This document shows positions 1-11,394 of a DNA stretch of 64,000 bases, piece after piece. Numbering within the stretch: the first letter of the stretch is position 1; the number at the start of each line of letters is the position of its first letter. This DNA comes from Panorpa germanica (Eukaryota; Arthropoda; Insecta; Mecoptera; Panorpidae), in contig OY783214.1 in assembly GCA_963678705.1 (NCBI GenBank), positions 10,106,001 to 10,170,000 on the forward strand, in the 5' to 3' direction. A model generated the notes under the pieces. That model had not been told where the DNA came from. It did not search any database and saw only the letters and a list, made by a program, of their open reading frames with translations. The position numbers were made by a program, and so were the translations under genes.

Positions 1-155
1 TATCATAAATAATTAAAAATACTAAAGCATCACTTGATAGCAGAGCTGCCACAACCACTATGTATGTTATTTTTAATTTTGCAGAACTGTTTTTCACGAA
101 TCATCAATCTGGTTTTCCATGTATTTGCAACTTAATTCCGTAAGAATAATAAATC

Positions 156-1840
156 TCAAAGAGCCGTTTCTAAAGTAGGAGGTGATGGGCATGGCTGGGG
201 ATGTTCTGGAACAGCATTCGTGCTAGAGGAAATACCTGTATAGTGACCGTTCTTAAACTGTGCAGCAATTTGATTTGAAGGAGGCTGTTGATTTAGAAAC
301 TGAGCTCTTTGAGCTTGAATGAATTGAGATCTCGTCATCCCGTAGTTAATCATTTGTTGTATCGGCTTTACATTAAAACTTGTTCGTTCACACTTCATAA
401 AATTATTTTCTTCTGTTTGTAAAAATATATTGTCTTTCATTTTAAGCGTTTTTTCATCGATATACTTATTTGACTCTTGAATCTTGTTTTGTACAGAAAA
501 TTCATTAACATTTGATTGCCGGATTGTGGGTTCTGCTTTAATATTTTGTGCAGAATTTATAAGATCGGGATTTGATTTATTTTTATTTCTCTCAACAGAA
601 TTATTCGGACTCTCTTCTTCACTAATTACTTCTTGGATTGTAGAGGAAAGTACATCAGACCTTGGACTTGCAAAACGCCATGTCGATCTAGGCGAAATTA
701 TTTTCGAAACATTTCTATCTTTATTAGCAGTGTGCTTCGGAGACCCTAAGCCCCCTTGGCTCTGTCTATTTATAATTCTTCTGTTTGAAAATGTCTTTGG
801 CGAACCACTTAAATCTAATATACTTATATTACCGGAAGGTTTGGCTTCTTGCTTTTCTTTAGCAAGTTTTAATTGTTCTACGGCAGATAGCTTGTTGCTA
901 GTACTTGGAACTATATTTGATCTTGTACCATGTTGCAGAAGTAGCTTTTTGAAATCTAATCTTGACATTCTTGGTGCGGGGCCTAATCTATCGGAACACG
1001 CCCAGCTTTGCCTAGCTCCAGCTTCATTCGATGATTGCAATGTATTTTCATCAGGTAGAACGATCTGGTTCTCAGTAGGAGCCCAACTATGTCTTGTACG
1101 GCTTTGTTCTATCAATTTGTGATCTATTTTTGGAGACGATCTTCCTGAACTACTTGAAGATACTACAGACAAAGCTGGAGAAGCACAACGTTCGGCATCA
1201 CTAACTTTAATATTCATTTTCTTTTTACTTTTATGTATAACAGCATACAGTTCCTCATTAGACATTGTTGATTTTTTTGGAGATAATAGTGTCGAAGCTA
1301 TATTTGTAGCAATTTTTTTGTTTATGTTATCTTCTGGCTTCGAAGGTGTAGATGATTGGAAGCCTCCTGTATTTCTCGGATCAATAGGTGATATCTTTAA
1401 CGAATTAGATGTTGTGTTTGCATCTAGAAGTAGATCTCTTTTTTCCGCAATTTCTGTCTTCTTAATGGGAGAAAAAAAGTTACTTATACCCATTGGAACT
1501 TTGGTTTTATGGTTATTAGTTTCAATTTTCGACGGTGTTGAATAGGAAAACTTGTTATTGTCAATTTTATTTTCCGACATCTGCTGAGGTTGTTGGTGCC
1601 CTCGAGTAATATCTGGTGTCACTGACCTTTCCGTTATCTCCTTTTTAATAGGTTTTCTTGCTTGAAGAGTCCAATAGGCTGTATTATTTCTTTGAAAGCT
1701 ACTCACTGGACTATTTTGAGATGCTCCACTACTACGTTGGTTAAATGTGCTGAACTTTGTTTGTTGCGAATGTGTATTTTGCATTCTATTCAAATTTGAA
1801 TCAGCTGGTTCGTGCTTCCTAGACGGTGAACGTGGACATT
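156..1840 (-). CDS. gukh: GUK-holder/NHS homologue, terminal coding exon
   Basis: This is the 3'-most coding exon of an NHS-family scaffold protein, which in Drosophila links Discs-large and Scribble and in vertebrates regulates actin through WAVE/Abi. The frame is open for about 560 codons and ends with TGA at 156-158. Two blocks match the C-terminal region of NHS/NHSL proteins as I know it: SNEELYAVIHKSKKKMNIK (about 1206-1265) and SRLDFKKLLLQHGTRSN followed by KLSAVEQLK (about 880-970). Between them lie two SWA-type repeats (RHSWAP, RQSWAC). The protein ends in E-T-A-L, a class I PDZ ligand. The rest is Ser/Pro/Asn-rich and probably disordered. The acceptor is a textbook TTTTACTTTGCAG before 1840. 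A second in-exon acceptor, ACCGTCTAG, would start the exon at 1818 and changes the entry phase. The poly(A) site is probably outside the window. Family identity is sure; the exact 5' edge is not. Confidence 0.88.
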
Positions 1841-3486
1841 CTGCAAAGTAAAACAACAGAGATTGCTATATTAATTCATGGCTTAGGTCTAAATTAGCGT
1901 AATAAAATTAAGAACATAGTAATCATTCGGACATTCCTTATTCTTTTACATGAAAGTACGAGTATAATAACATTCTTGCTACAAGCTAGCAATATATTTT
2001 AGTATTGTAACATATGTAAACATATTTCTCACCTGACTCAGAATATTTTTATTAAATATGTTGTTTCAGTCCATGCAGTGTGGAAGGTTCATCAATACTA
2101 ATATACTAAAGCTTTATCAAAAAGTTATATATGTTAGTGCTGGGCATGTCTTAGCGATAAGACCACCTTGTACTTTTAAACCACAATTTGCTGATTAGAG
2201 TAACAATGGCATGTTTCAGTTTAACACGATCAATAAATATTGAAGTTATTAATAAATCTAATGTATTTTTGATAAAAATGAATGCATATATAAAGGTAGG
2301 AAATAACAATCACCTTCAAAAAAATTAGTCGTGGAACAATGTTGTTACTTTTATGAACTTTTGAAGTTATGTAATGATAAGAAAATATTATCGCTGAATA
2401 ATATCAGAATATGTAAGATATTTTGTATTATTAGAATATATATAAAAAAAAATGTTTATTCACATTTATCAGTAGCATGTGAAATATAATGAAAAAATAG
2501 CGTGCGATATCAGAGATAAATGGGTGCTTAAGCATGCAGAAACATAAAAAAAGCAACACATAATAATCAATTAGTATATTTTGTAATATTTGATTTAAAC
2601 AATTTATATAGAATATGTCCAATATAATTCATGCACTATAGCAGCCAAATTAACACACAGTTAATAGTAGTAAAGAAATAAAATACTCGTTTTTAGGATT
2701 TCACCTAATTTTTCAAAATCAAAATCATTTCTGTGTGATCTACGAGCATATTTTATTTGCTTATCTAAAATTATTAAAAATTATACGAGTATACAGAGAG
2801 AGTGCAAGAATTCTATTGAAACATTTACAATTATGTACAGATAAAAATTATATACAACAAATATTATCACACATCACAAACAAAATATCAATGGAATTGT
2901 AACAAAATTACAAAAAACAAACATAATAAACCACACCTTTGCATAGAAATATTATTTACAAATGATAAATAGAAACCTCCAATAAATTTAGCAAAAACAT
3001 TATTTACAATTTATTTTATTACATAAAATAAAGAATTAAGAAACAATTGCAATTGATAATAAATTACAAACTGGAATGTAAAGAAAAACATAATTAATAA
3101 ACCTCAAGCGTTAAACGAACACACAAACAATATATTGCTCTAACTTAAAATATAATTAAAAATTATACACTGAACATAAATTATTATAGTATTACAAATA
3201 TACAAATAGAAGAAAGTTGTGCTTTTTAAATGCATAGATGGGATGAGTTACATAAATGACAAAGCAACATATAATATTTTAAATTACTGCTTCTCATTTG
3301 CTATAACTCTTCACATATCAGTCTTAAATCTTAAAATACTAAGTGCATAAAACTTTGATGGAATGCATTGTGTGAATGTGTACAAAGAGCAGCTTGCAAC
3401 ATGATATTTATTGTGATAATGACCTAATACCAAAAGCTTAAATATTAAAAGTAAATTGTATATTAAGCGTCATTCTTTCACTCCTT
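1841..3486 (-). other. gukh: intron and alternative 3' UTR between the last two gukh exons
   Basis: This A+T-rich stretch lies between the stop of the long exon and the terminal exon. Transcripts that splice to the terminal exon would remove it as an intron. Transcripts that keep the long exon's own stop would use its upper part as 3' UTR. No convincing coding exon is seen. A perfect donor-like CAG|GTGAGA (edge at 2033) is present, but all frames upstream of it are closed within about 60 bases. Confidence 0.55.
3407..3412 (-). promoter_or_regulatory. candidate poly(A) signal AATAAA for the short-tail isoform
   Basis: TTTATT on the + strand reads AATAAA on the gene strand, 75 nt after the stop codon at 3487-3489. 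AATAAA is frequent by chance in this A+T-rich DNA, so this is only a candidate. Confidence 0.3.
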
Positions 3487-6400
3487 TTACCATATTTCTG
3501 TATCTGTATCAGCAATTACACCACTAAAGCTTAAAACACGTGCACGATGCTCGGAACTGTCAACCGGCAGAATAACTCTATTTGGGATTCCTACATACCC
3601 TCGTAAACTTTGGGAACTTTGTGGTGACAAGCCCGGTGAATCTAAAAGTACAGGTGAAGGAGTATCTCTAGCGTTGTCTTGTTGTTCGAAAGATAATTTT
3701 CGCAAATGATAAGAACACTGACGTTCACAAAGTTTTGGGGATACTGTAGGTGGATAGTTAATTCTTTCGCGCCATAAATCTGCTGCGATTTCACTTTCAA
3801 AATTATCAAGAATACTATCCTGCTTATTTTTATTATCTAAGCTGAGATTTAAAATTTTTTTAACCGGCATTAATGGTGAATTTGCCATTCGATAACTATC
3901 ACTGCGATTTATTTTTCGACCGTTCGGATCTTGATTTTCGGTAAAACGATTTAAAATAGATTTAGATAATGACTTAGGCGTTGAAGGCTTAGAATTAGAT
4001 TTTGAAATATTTGTAATTTTTGATTGCAAAACAATATTATTTTCTGTGTTTATTGTTGTCTTACCTTCATCTCTGGTGGGGGTAATTTGTGCCCCCTGCG
4101 CATCTTGCATATTGACATAAGCACCTCTTGCTCTTGGCGACATGGGGCGACCACCAGGAGTAACTATTGTTGTTGGTGGCATCCTTACAAAGTCAGCTGT
4201 TGGTGTACTTCCTGCAGAGTTGGCACTTGGGGCTCTGATTATAACTTTTCCTAATTGAGGTGAGAGAGGCCGTGAATCTTTTAGTGGAGACAATGGTCTT
4301 GTCATTACACTTGCTGGAGACATGTTCCTATTGAGGTTACTTGTCACAGAATCTGCTGTTGATATTGGTCGAATTGTTTTCGGTGTTCTGTGAGAAGGCA
4401 ACGGACTCGGCGTGGGTGTGGCGACGACGTCTTTAACAAATGGTCCAGGTTCAAATGTTGTGTGTGCTCCTTTTCTTCTTGGCAAACTATCAGAACTGTA
4501 CACTACTTTCCCTTCTGCATCCAAAGTGACGCGCGCACCCTTTTGCTTACGTTCTAAGGAATCTGCACACGCGGCGCTGCTATCGATCGGATTCATATCG
4601 CGCACGTTGCACGGCAATTCATTCAAAGATACGTACTCTGTCTCTCTTAGCTTTCCGGATAGTACGGTTGCTAGGTTACGTTTTACTACGTCGTTAGAGT
4701 AGTACACTCCGTTAGAATGGCTTGGTTTTTCGTTATTATTTCTAACATCCGCTATAGTAACGTAATCACCGGCTGAATCGTAAACAGGATCAGGCATTGG
4801 CGGGAGTGTTTCTTTAGTAGGGGACTTCTTTAACGTCGGTAATACTCCTCTTAATTTTCCCAACATATTATTGAGAGGCAATAAAGGAGATTTTCTAAAT
4901 GAGTGCAATGGTTTAGGATCTGTTAATTTTAAACCGAATTTCGGAGTTTCTGAAGTTTGTACGGATGCATATTCAGTAGAAGATGGAATATTCGTTACTG
5001 GCACTTTTTGAGAAGCAGCAGTCTGTTTTTTTGTTATTGTGGAATCACAGTTTTTATCCGGATTATTTTTTAAGGAATCATTAAATGTTATAGTATCAAG
5101 ATCAGTCTCATGTGTAGGAAGGATTGGTAGATCCAGTTTTGGCCGGGATACTTTTCTTTCTCCAAGATCATTTGTTCTTTGTGTTTCATTGGTTGTACTA
5201 TAATTTGAATTTTTATTGTTTGTAGATATTGTACACTTTACACTTTTTACACTATCATCGTCACTTTGTGGTGGAGTAATCACGCACATAGAAGGTATTC
5301 TGCTAGAGTTGATTGTTGTCTTATACCTAATTCTTTCTATTCTATCTACTCCTTCTAAATCGGAAGACTCTGAAAATTCAAATTCAGAGCAACTTCTATT
5401 ACCATTCGGGCTAGAAACGGATTCTATTGGAGAAGAGGATGTGTTGTGACCACTATCTGGAGATTCAGCTCCAGCTCCAGCAGTTTTATTGGATCCATGC
5501 ACCATAGCAACCACGGTTTCCTTCTTCAATAACACACCATTTCGTTTAATGGTTCCTGTTCTTTCTAGTGTACTTCCTACAGTACTACTTGAATAACTAC
5601 GTTCTAAGTTATTACTACTTGAGCCACTATGACTACGATCTAATTTCGTAAGTGAACTCTTTCTTTCTGGTACAGCTGGCCCGATAACTAGTGATCTGTC
5701 ACTACCGGCAGCCATTAAAGTCGTACATACTGTCCCTGCAGAACTAGTAGTCGTCGAGGTTGAGCCTTTTCCAAATAACTCGTATTCATTTTCTGCAGTC
5801 AGTACGGTTTGGTTGCCCGAAGAGTTTGTAAATGCTGTTGTGGAATGCAATGGACTTATCGGCAATCCGATTTCTTCTTCCTTGAGTGTTTTTAAACCGC
5901 TGTCTAAATGGAATGATGTGTAGTAACCCTCGGTATCACATGAATACACAGAACTGGTTTCTCCGTCGTCGTGCAGGTCGTGAATGATATCTGGGGTTAG
6001 AGTGCCTTCGCTGGTCACGCTGCTGGACGCCGAAGTGTTAAGAAAACGTCTTCTACTAGCAACTGAACCAGGAGCATGATGATTCAAAGAATTACTGGAT
6101 GTTGCTGTTGGCGTGGAGCGTGGATGCGTTGTTGTTGTTATCTCTGATCCAATTGACGCTCTGCCACTCTCAGAACTCGCGCTCCAGTTGCCACTGGAAG
6201 AGTGCGGTTCATCTTTGTTTCCTCCAGTACGACGTTGCCTTCGTTGTGCGGAACTTTCTCTAAATTTAACTGCAGACATGTGCGACGTAGTTCCAACAGG
6301 TGGGGTTGGGGTAGGTATGCTCATCGATTTTTCAGACGAAGAATATGAAGGTTTCCTTTCGTGGGAAACTTTCCTCTCGCCTTTATCCACGTTCCTTCGT

Positions 6401-6655
6401 CTTCTCATTGTTACTGTTTCGTAGATATTGACGTCATCAACATCGGAAACTCTTGTATCGTTCTTAGGTTCCGCTGATCTATTCATGAGTTTGAAACGAT
6501 TTTTACCCCAATTTTTAAGTGTACTAAAGTGTGAACGCTTTCCATCTGGAGGAGATGACTTCTTCAGGAGATCGCTTGATTGACTCCTAGTCACGGCGCC
6601 GCTGTCGGGACTATCTGGACTTAGACTGCTGCTGGCCTCACCGTTGTGGGGGTCC
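3487..6655 (-). CDS. gukh: GUK-holder/NHS homologue, large central exon
   Basis: A single exon of about 1,055 codons encodes the long, mostly disordered Ser/Thr/Pro-rich centre of an NHS-family protein. Family marks in order are: LKNWGKNRFKLMNRS (basic, near 6485-6530), SSSGNWSASSESG (about 6162-6204; human NHS has SSSGNWSGSS) and CDTEGYYTSFHLDSGLK (about 5890-5950), the hallmark block of the family. Three YV motifs follow: DYVTIADV, EYVSLNEL and AYVNMQD. Repeated PLSP/PMSP proline motifs lie near 4110-4300. The exon starts after a CTAAC branch-point-like sequence and CACAG at 6656. Its first base completes a Gly codon begun in the 7011-7232 exon. The frame ends at TAA 3487-3489. Internal donors AGG|GTATGT (edge 3599), AGTG|GTGTAA (edge 3522) and ATG|GTAAAA (edge 3491) could remove the stop. 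Identity is sure; the 3' edge used is uncertain. Confidence 0.93.
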
Positions 6656-7010
6656 CTGTGTGCAAGCGTGTTAGCATTAGCAATTGCAGTGTCTCGACAT
6701 ATACAATTTATAAATATCAGTTCAATAAAAGATTTACTCAAACTACAATAAAACACTGTTATTATCAAAAACGTTACATCGAGATACTGCAAATGTTAGC
6801 AAAGACAAAAATTAATTTATGAAGTAGATTGATTTTTAATTAACGATCAAAATTAGTCAAACAAGACAAACCGTGCAAGGGGGGTGTTAAAATTTAATTA
6901 TTCAAAACAATTCAATCCTAGACAAGGTGCAAGTAAAATTTAAAAGTGACCAATTACAAGACAAAAATGTTAAAAACGCAAGTAACATAAAGGTTATCCT
7001 GGTAACATAC
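6656..7010 (-). other. gukh: gukh intron (355 bp)
   Basis: It has donor GTATGT directly below 7011 and acceptor TTGCACAG at 6656, with CTAATGCTAAC branch-point-like sequences just upstream of the acceptor. It splits a Gly codon (2+1). Nothing else is seen in it. Confidence 0.8.
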
Positions 7011-7232
7011 CCAATGATGGCTTCATGGATTTCCTTTTGATCGGTACCAGTAATTGTATTTCTTCGTTTTCCTCGAGGTTTTCGAGGTCGTGATCTTCGC
7101 TTTACTGTATTACTGTCGCCATGACCTGAACCTATTTCAGGTATCTCAACATGTAGAAGAGATTTCCTGAGGTGACACATGCGGTCAAATCTCCGTCCTG
7201 ACACATCCACAGCTATTACTTCAGCGGGGAAT
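7011..7232 (-). CDS. gukh: GUK-holder/NHS homologue, internal exon (FDR/TITG region)
   Basis: This 222-bp exon reads FPAEVIAVDVSGRRFDRMCH, then LRKSLLHVEIPEIG, then a strongly basic stretch ending in KRRNTITGTDQKEIHEAIIG. It aligns by eye with human NHS, where [20 protein letters not shown] is followed by RRRKTISGIPRRVQQEI. That supports orthology and shows the order of the blocks is conserved. The acceptor is TAATTGCAG and the donor is TTGG|GTATGT. The first base finishes a Lys codon from the previous exon, and the last two bases start the Gly codon completed at 6655. The basic cluster KRRSRPRKPRGKRR could act as a nuclear localisation or acidic-lipid-binding patch (inference). Confidence 0.92.
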
Positions 7233-7302
7233 CTGCAATTATTGTCATAGATATAATTCTACGTTTTTAAGAAATTATTTATGTTTAAAACAAAAAGTTT
7301 AC
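7233..7302 (-). other. gukh: gukh short intron (70 bp)
   Basis: This very short intron has donor GTAAAC and acceptor TAATTGCAG. It interrupts a Lys codon AA|A, and the frame is kept on both sides. Confidence 0.85.
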
Positions 7303-7517
7303 TTGAGTGCTACTGCTTGAACTTGTTCTTCGGGGGATGGTAGTTTATGATCAATAGGTCCTTCATCTCCTGATAATGTACCATCCGTTACATCACCATC
7401 GCTTCCTGGCTCTCCGCTTATATTTGATGTTATTCTACTTAAACAGTCTGGGGTTACTGTCACGTCACCCAATGCTTCAGTCGATGTCCATCTACGAAGT
7501 TCTTCAACTGCTGCAGG
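7303..7517 (-). CDS. gukh: GUK-holder/NHS homologue, internal exon
   Basis: This 215-bp exon starts in phase 0 with PAAVEELRRWTSTEALGDV. It continues through an acidic Gly/Asp/Ser-rich stretch and ends LPSPEEQVQAVALK. The end matches the LPTPEEKMKQDAQV motif of human NHS, which also lies directly before the FDR block encoded by the next exon. The acceptor is TTTATCTTGTAG and the donor is CTCAA|GTAAAC, leaving two bases that pair with the A at 7232. The acidic stretch between the two motifs is not conserved as far as I can tell. Confidence 0.9.
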
Positions 7518-8884
7518 CTACAAGATAAATGTTTTTATTAACGTACGTATTAACTCGTAAAATGTCAGGTTCAGGAATTTCACCTAAGGAGTTTAATGTC
7601 GAACCGGAAAGGTTACTTCTTGCAGTTCTTGTATACACGTACATGATTATTTAAACCTTCCTTTTGCAAGTGAAATAAAATTATAAATGTTTAACATTTG
7701 AAATACGAAATTCAAAACTTTTCTTCGAAATTCTCATCCATCTGATAACTTGATACGAGATAGGTAGATTACATTTATAAAAAAAAAAACAACAACAAAA
7801 TATATAAATCCCACATTGTTTTAAATATAAGTTAACTTTGCTTCTGGCTATTAGATAATATTACTGAGCTAGGTACATATCAATACATCAAGGTTATATA
7901 TTGCCCCCTATGGGTTTTTAAGTACATATATCTTTTGTTCGTGTCGGCAAGATCATAAAAATCTTAAGTTTCAATCACTCAATTTTTTTTACAAAACTTT
8001 TTTTTTTTTAAATAACATTAAAACCTTGTCTTTTACGGTGATGTATTAGCTAGCCATTAAAAGATCTGACAATGATGATCGATTGATTGCAAATAGGTGT
8101 AGCATAATATTTTTTTAATATTTTATTAAAGAATATTACAGATTTCTTTAGAGCAGTGAAATAATATCGCAAATTGTTCTATTATTGCAGGAATATTTAG
8201 CATGTAAATTAGGACGCCTTGTGTTGTAATGGCAAAGTAACGAAACGACTACAATAGGATCTCCCTCTTATCTGGATCAATTAGGACCAAAGAGAGTAGT
8301 AAATAAATAAAGAAAGAAATGTACAAAGAGAGAAAAATCTAATGTAACTTGTTATTACTTTCATATTTATTATAAATGCACATAGCACAAAAAGAATAAG
8401 AAAATTGCACCTAACAAAAAATTATGAAATTAACAATAATGGACTTGTGTTCTCATTTTTTAGTGGTCGATTTTTCAATTGTTGATTGAAACCTATTTTA
8501 TTAAATATCTAAATGTTGACGGAAATATAGCAATTAAAAATTTGAATTGTAGTTTTAGCGCCTATGCCATATTTGTATGACGTGAAATGCATTTTAACGT
8601 CAGTTATTTGTTGAGTAGGTCAGTGCTGTGGTAATGTTTTGTAACTGTTGGTAGTCGAAATAATCAAGGCAAGTCAAAGAATAATAAGTTTTTATTTTAT
8701 TTAACCCTGCTAAGGCAGACATAATATTGAAATTTTATTGTTCCTTGAAATAGCTATAAATAATATTTGATATTTTGATATATAAATATATATCAAAATT
8801 TAAATTTGTATCAATAATATATAAATTATTGTATAAATAGGTTTAAATATCTACTGTAATATAAAAAAGGGTACAGATATTTAC
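7518..8884 (-). other. gukh: gukh intron (1,367 bp) with an inserted MITE fragment
   Basis: It has donor TTG|GTAAAT at 8884 and acceptor TTGTAG at 7518. It contains a truncated copy of the CAATGGG-family MITE at about 8438-8791. The rest is unremarkable A+T-rich intron. Confidence 0.85.
8438..8791 (+). mobile_element. CAATGGG-family MITE, truncated copy 1
   Basis: It is collinear with the first half of the full copy at 9512-10152, starting from a degraded terminal repeat (AATGGACTTGTGTTCT). Shared stretches include TAGTGGTCGATTTTT, GTTGAGTAGGTCAGTGCTG and AAGGCAGACATAATATTG. It ends after TGATATATAAATA, so the right half is missing. It lies inside a gukh intron. Confidence 0.85.
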
Positions 8885-9156
8885 CAATCTTGTTTCGATT
8901 TCAACATCAATTCGATTTCCAATTCTTCGTCGTTTACCAAGCACAGGCGTGCAAAGAAAGAACCTAGAGCTACGGTGCCCATCTCTTCTCCATCGGTCCA
9001 GCTGCCGCATGGCGTGCACCGGAGTACGTGCAGCAGCATCGTAGAGTGCCTGCACCGCTGACGGCCGCGATGAAGCAGTGAAAAGGCCGGTTGCTTCGAG
9101 TTGTCGAGCGTGAAAATGTTCCCTTCGTAACGCGAACGTGCAGATATCACTTTCAG
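8885..9156 (-). CDS. gukh: GUK-holder/NHS homologue, WAVE-homology-domain exon
   Basis: This 272-bp exon is entered after one base of a codon and ends in phase 0. The reading is ESDICTFALRRE, HFHARQLEATGLFT, RPSAVQALYDAAARTPVHAM, RQLDRWRRDGHRSSRFF, then LGKRRRIG. The order PSAV-LYD-A-TPVHAM-LD-RRDG resembles the C-terminal part of the WAVE homology domain of WAVE/SCAR (NPVADIYNQSDKPPPLNIL, then PYRDD), which NHS proteins share. In WAVE this domain binds the Abi/HSPC300 complex. The acceptor is TTTTCTTACAG above 9156 and the donor is TTG|GTAAAT. The exon is clearly richer in G+C than the flanks. The N-terminal half of the domain must come from exons upstream that I cannot find in this window. 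A second open frame over the same bases is a shadow. Confidence 0.88.
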
Positions 9157-9511
9157 CTGTAAGAAAATAATATTATTAAAATAGGAAAAAGGTGACGATA
9201 TATATTAAGTTGTATAAATTGAAGGTGATTTTAGATAATTAGTTCTATAATTTGATTGTAACTATTGAGCAAAGAATAATTGCGTGACCTTATGAGTGAA
9301 AGTTAGTTTAAACTAGAATCGTGATGGAAGTGTTGCATATATTAAAGGCGCCATATTTCTTTTATTTTATGTTTACCTTAAGAAATGATTATTCTGGCAA
9401 TTTTCAACTAATGATATTTGACTCTTTATGAATATTTGCTTATTAGTAAGGATCTCTTAACGGTCTGATTGAGCAAAAAGTCAACATAGTTTTACATCTA
9501 AATTGGATACT
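9157..9511. other. non-coding, probable gukh intron
   Basis: The polypyrimidine tract and acceptor TTTTCTTACAG sit at the left edge on the gene strand. Nothing else is recognised. Confidence 0.5.
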
Positions 9512-10152
9512 CAATGGGCTTTTGTCCTCATTTTTTAGTGGTCGATTTTTTAATTGTTGATTGAAATTGATTTTAATAAATGCGTATTGCTGTGTCTATT
9601 TTATTAAATATCTAAATATTGACGGAGATATAGCAATTAAAAGTTTGAATTGTAGTTTTAGCGCTAGAAATGGTCGACCATATTTGTAATACGTGAAATG
9701 CATTTTAATGTCAGTAATTTGTTGAGTAGGTCAGTGCTGTGGTAATGTTCTGTAGCTGTTGGTAGTCACATAATCAAGTCAAATCAAAGAATAATAAGTT
9801 TTTATTTTATTTAACCCTTCTAAGGCAGACATAATATTGAAATTTGATTGTTCCTTGAAATAGCTGTAAATAATATTTGATATTTTGATATATAAATACA
9901 TATAGCAGAGATTTATGAGCTGTAAGGTTGGTAACCTTACACAAGGATTGTGATGTCACATGCACTTGGAATGTATACAACGTTGGATCCCTTTAATAAT
10001 TAAAGAGACAAAATGACTTTTTTAATTGTTAATATCTCCTAACATATAAGGAGATATTAAAAAAGAATTGTACATTTGAGGTTCTAGTAACCCACTTTAT
10101 CAATATATAGTACACTTTTATAGAAATTAAGACATAGGACACAAGCCCATTG
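9512..10152 (+). mobile_element. CAATGGG-family MITE, full copy 2
   Basis: This 641-bp element starts CAATGGGCTTTTGTCCT and ends AGGACACAAGCCCATTG, giving inverted termini of about 17 bp. It holds no coding frame. A perfect 10-bp palindrome TAATATCTCC...GGAGATATTA lies near 10031-10060. An inverted full copy sits at 15898-16534 and partial copies at 8438 and 22409, so it is a repeated non-autonomous DNA transposon. No convincing target-site duplication is seen, and the superfamily is not assigned. Confidence 0.9.
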
Positions 10153-11394
10153 AATTTATAAATGCAATGGTATTGGTTCTTGTTTAGCCGTACTGCTATC
10201 AGTGCTTATCACGATATATATAATGCATCTATATGCTAAATTATCAAGAGAATAATTTTAAGTCGATTTTAAGAAGACTAAAACTGCAACAATTTTAAAT
10301 GCAAATCAAGTTGCGAATGTATATAAGTTATACATATGTATGTACCATGTTCTATATGTTAAGATAGACATATGAATGAATTCATTATGTTAAACTAATG
10401 AACCAAACCTAAAAAAAGAAAAACAAATACAATGAAAAATTAACTCACATCATAAAGCAATGAGAAAACGAAAAAAAAAGTTAAAACACGCCTCTGTGTC
10501 AGTTATATGAAATAAAATGAATAGTTGTAATAAATAGGTATGATAAATTTGTGGATGTTAAAAACCTAATTAATTTTAATACTTGGACTTGGATTGGATG
10601 TTGCAATTAGTAGACTCTGCATGCGTCTCAGTATATTACAAGAATCTAATCATTTTATTGTTTTATTTTTCAAGTCATTTCTTTTTTTTTATTGTTTTAT
10701 AACGTACAAATTCTCTTTGTAAGCAACCAGTGGTCAATATATAAATTATAAAGTGTATGAAATTTTAAATTTATAAAAGAATCAAAGTGGCGCATCGACT
10801 GCCACTCCACTACGCGGCTAAATTAAGTACTAAAATATTAACTAAATAGTAGCTTAGTAATGGCTGGTTCTTTTAACAAGAAATAAATTTATAGATTTTA
10901 TACATAACGTACATATTTTAAACAACTCCTATTTTGTAATTTATAATGGGCCCCACTTAACTTTTGACGATTGTTCAAAGACCTATATTTTCTAAATTAG
11001 AGAACTTATATACTCTCTTCAAGGTGTAAGAGTTATTTCGCCCTTTTTTAAGGTCTTTATAAAGTTAAAATATAGTACTATTAGTAAGGTATATGATGAA
11101 GTGATTTTAATATTAATGTCGTTTAGCTGAGCTTCGAACCTAAAATTGTAGATAGCGCTATAAGTATTAGAGATAATAAAAATAGTGGCTACAGTTTAGT
11201 ATATTAGTGGTACTAAAAACTAAATTATTAACATACCCTCCTGTGCAGTATAAAAAAAGGAATGATAATAATATATCATAAATTCTATTCGCAGAACTCA
11301 AAAACAGAAGATCTCAAAAATTCATTTAATTGCCGTGTAATTACAGTAATTTCATGTTTCTTTCTATGGCATAACTTAATTTTTTCATTTTTTA
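10153..11394. other. non-coding A+T-rich stretch
   Basis: No coding frame or recognisable repeat is seen. A short G+C-richer patch, TGGCGCATCGACTGCCACTC, lies near 10788-10825. Confidence 0.5.

Noticed and set aside
484-1122. 212-codon plus-strand open frame
   Set aside because: It lies exactly antisense to the gukh terminal exon and has a Ser/Leu/Phe-rich translation typical of the reverse of Ser/Asn/Lys-rich coding sequence.
2033-2100. Possible micro-exon ending at the strong donor CAG|GTGAGA
   Set aside because: All three frames are closed by stops shortly before the donor and no acceptor gives an open path. It was kept only as an unexplained donor-like site.
6656-6792. Extension of the long gukh exon upstream to an ATG-like start
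   Set aside because: The extension is open by chance and reads hydrophobic non-family sequence. The CACAG acceptor at 6656 restores frame with the well-matched exon at 7011-7232.
8881-9150. 89-codon alternative frame over the WAVE-homology exon
   Set aside because: The other frame over the same bases gives the family motif PSAVQALYDAAARTPVHAM and fits both splice phases. This one is a shadow.
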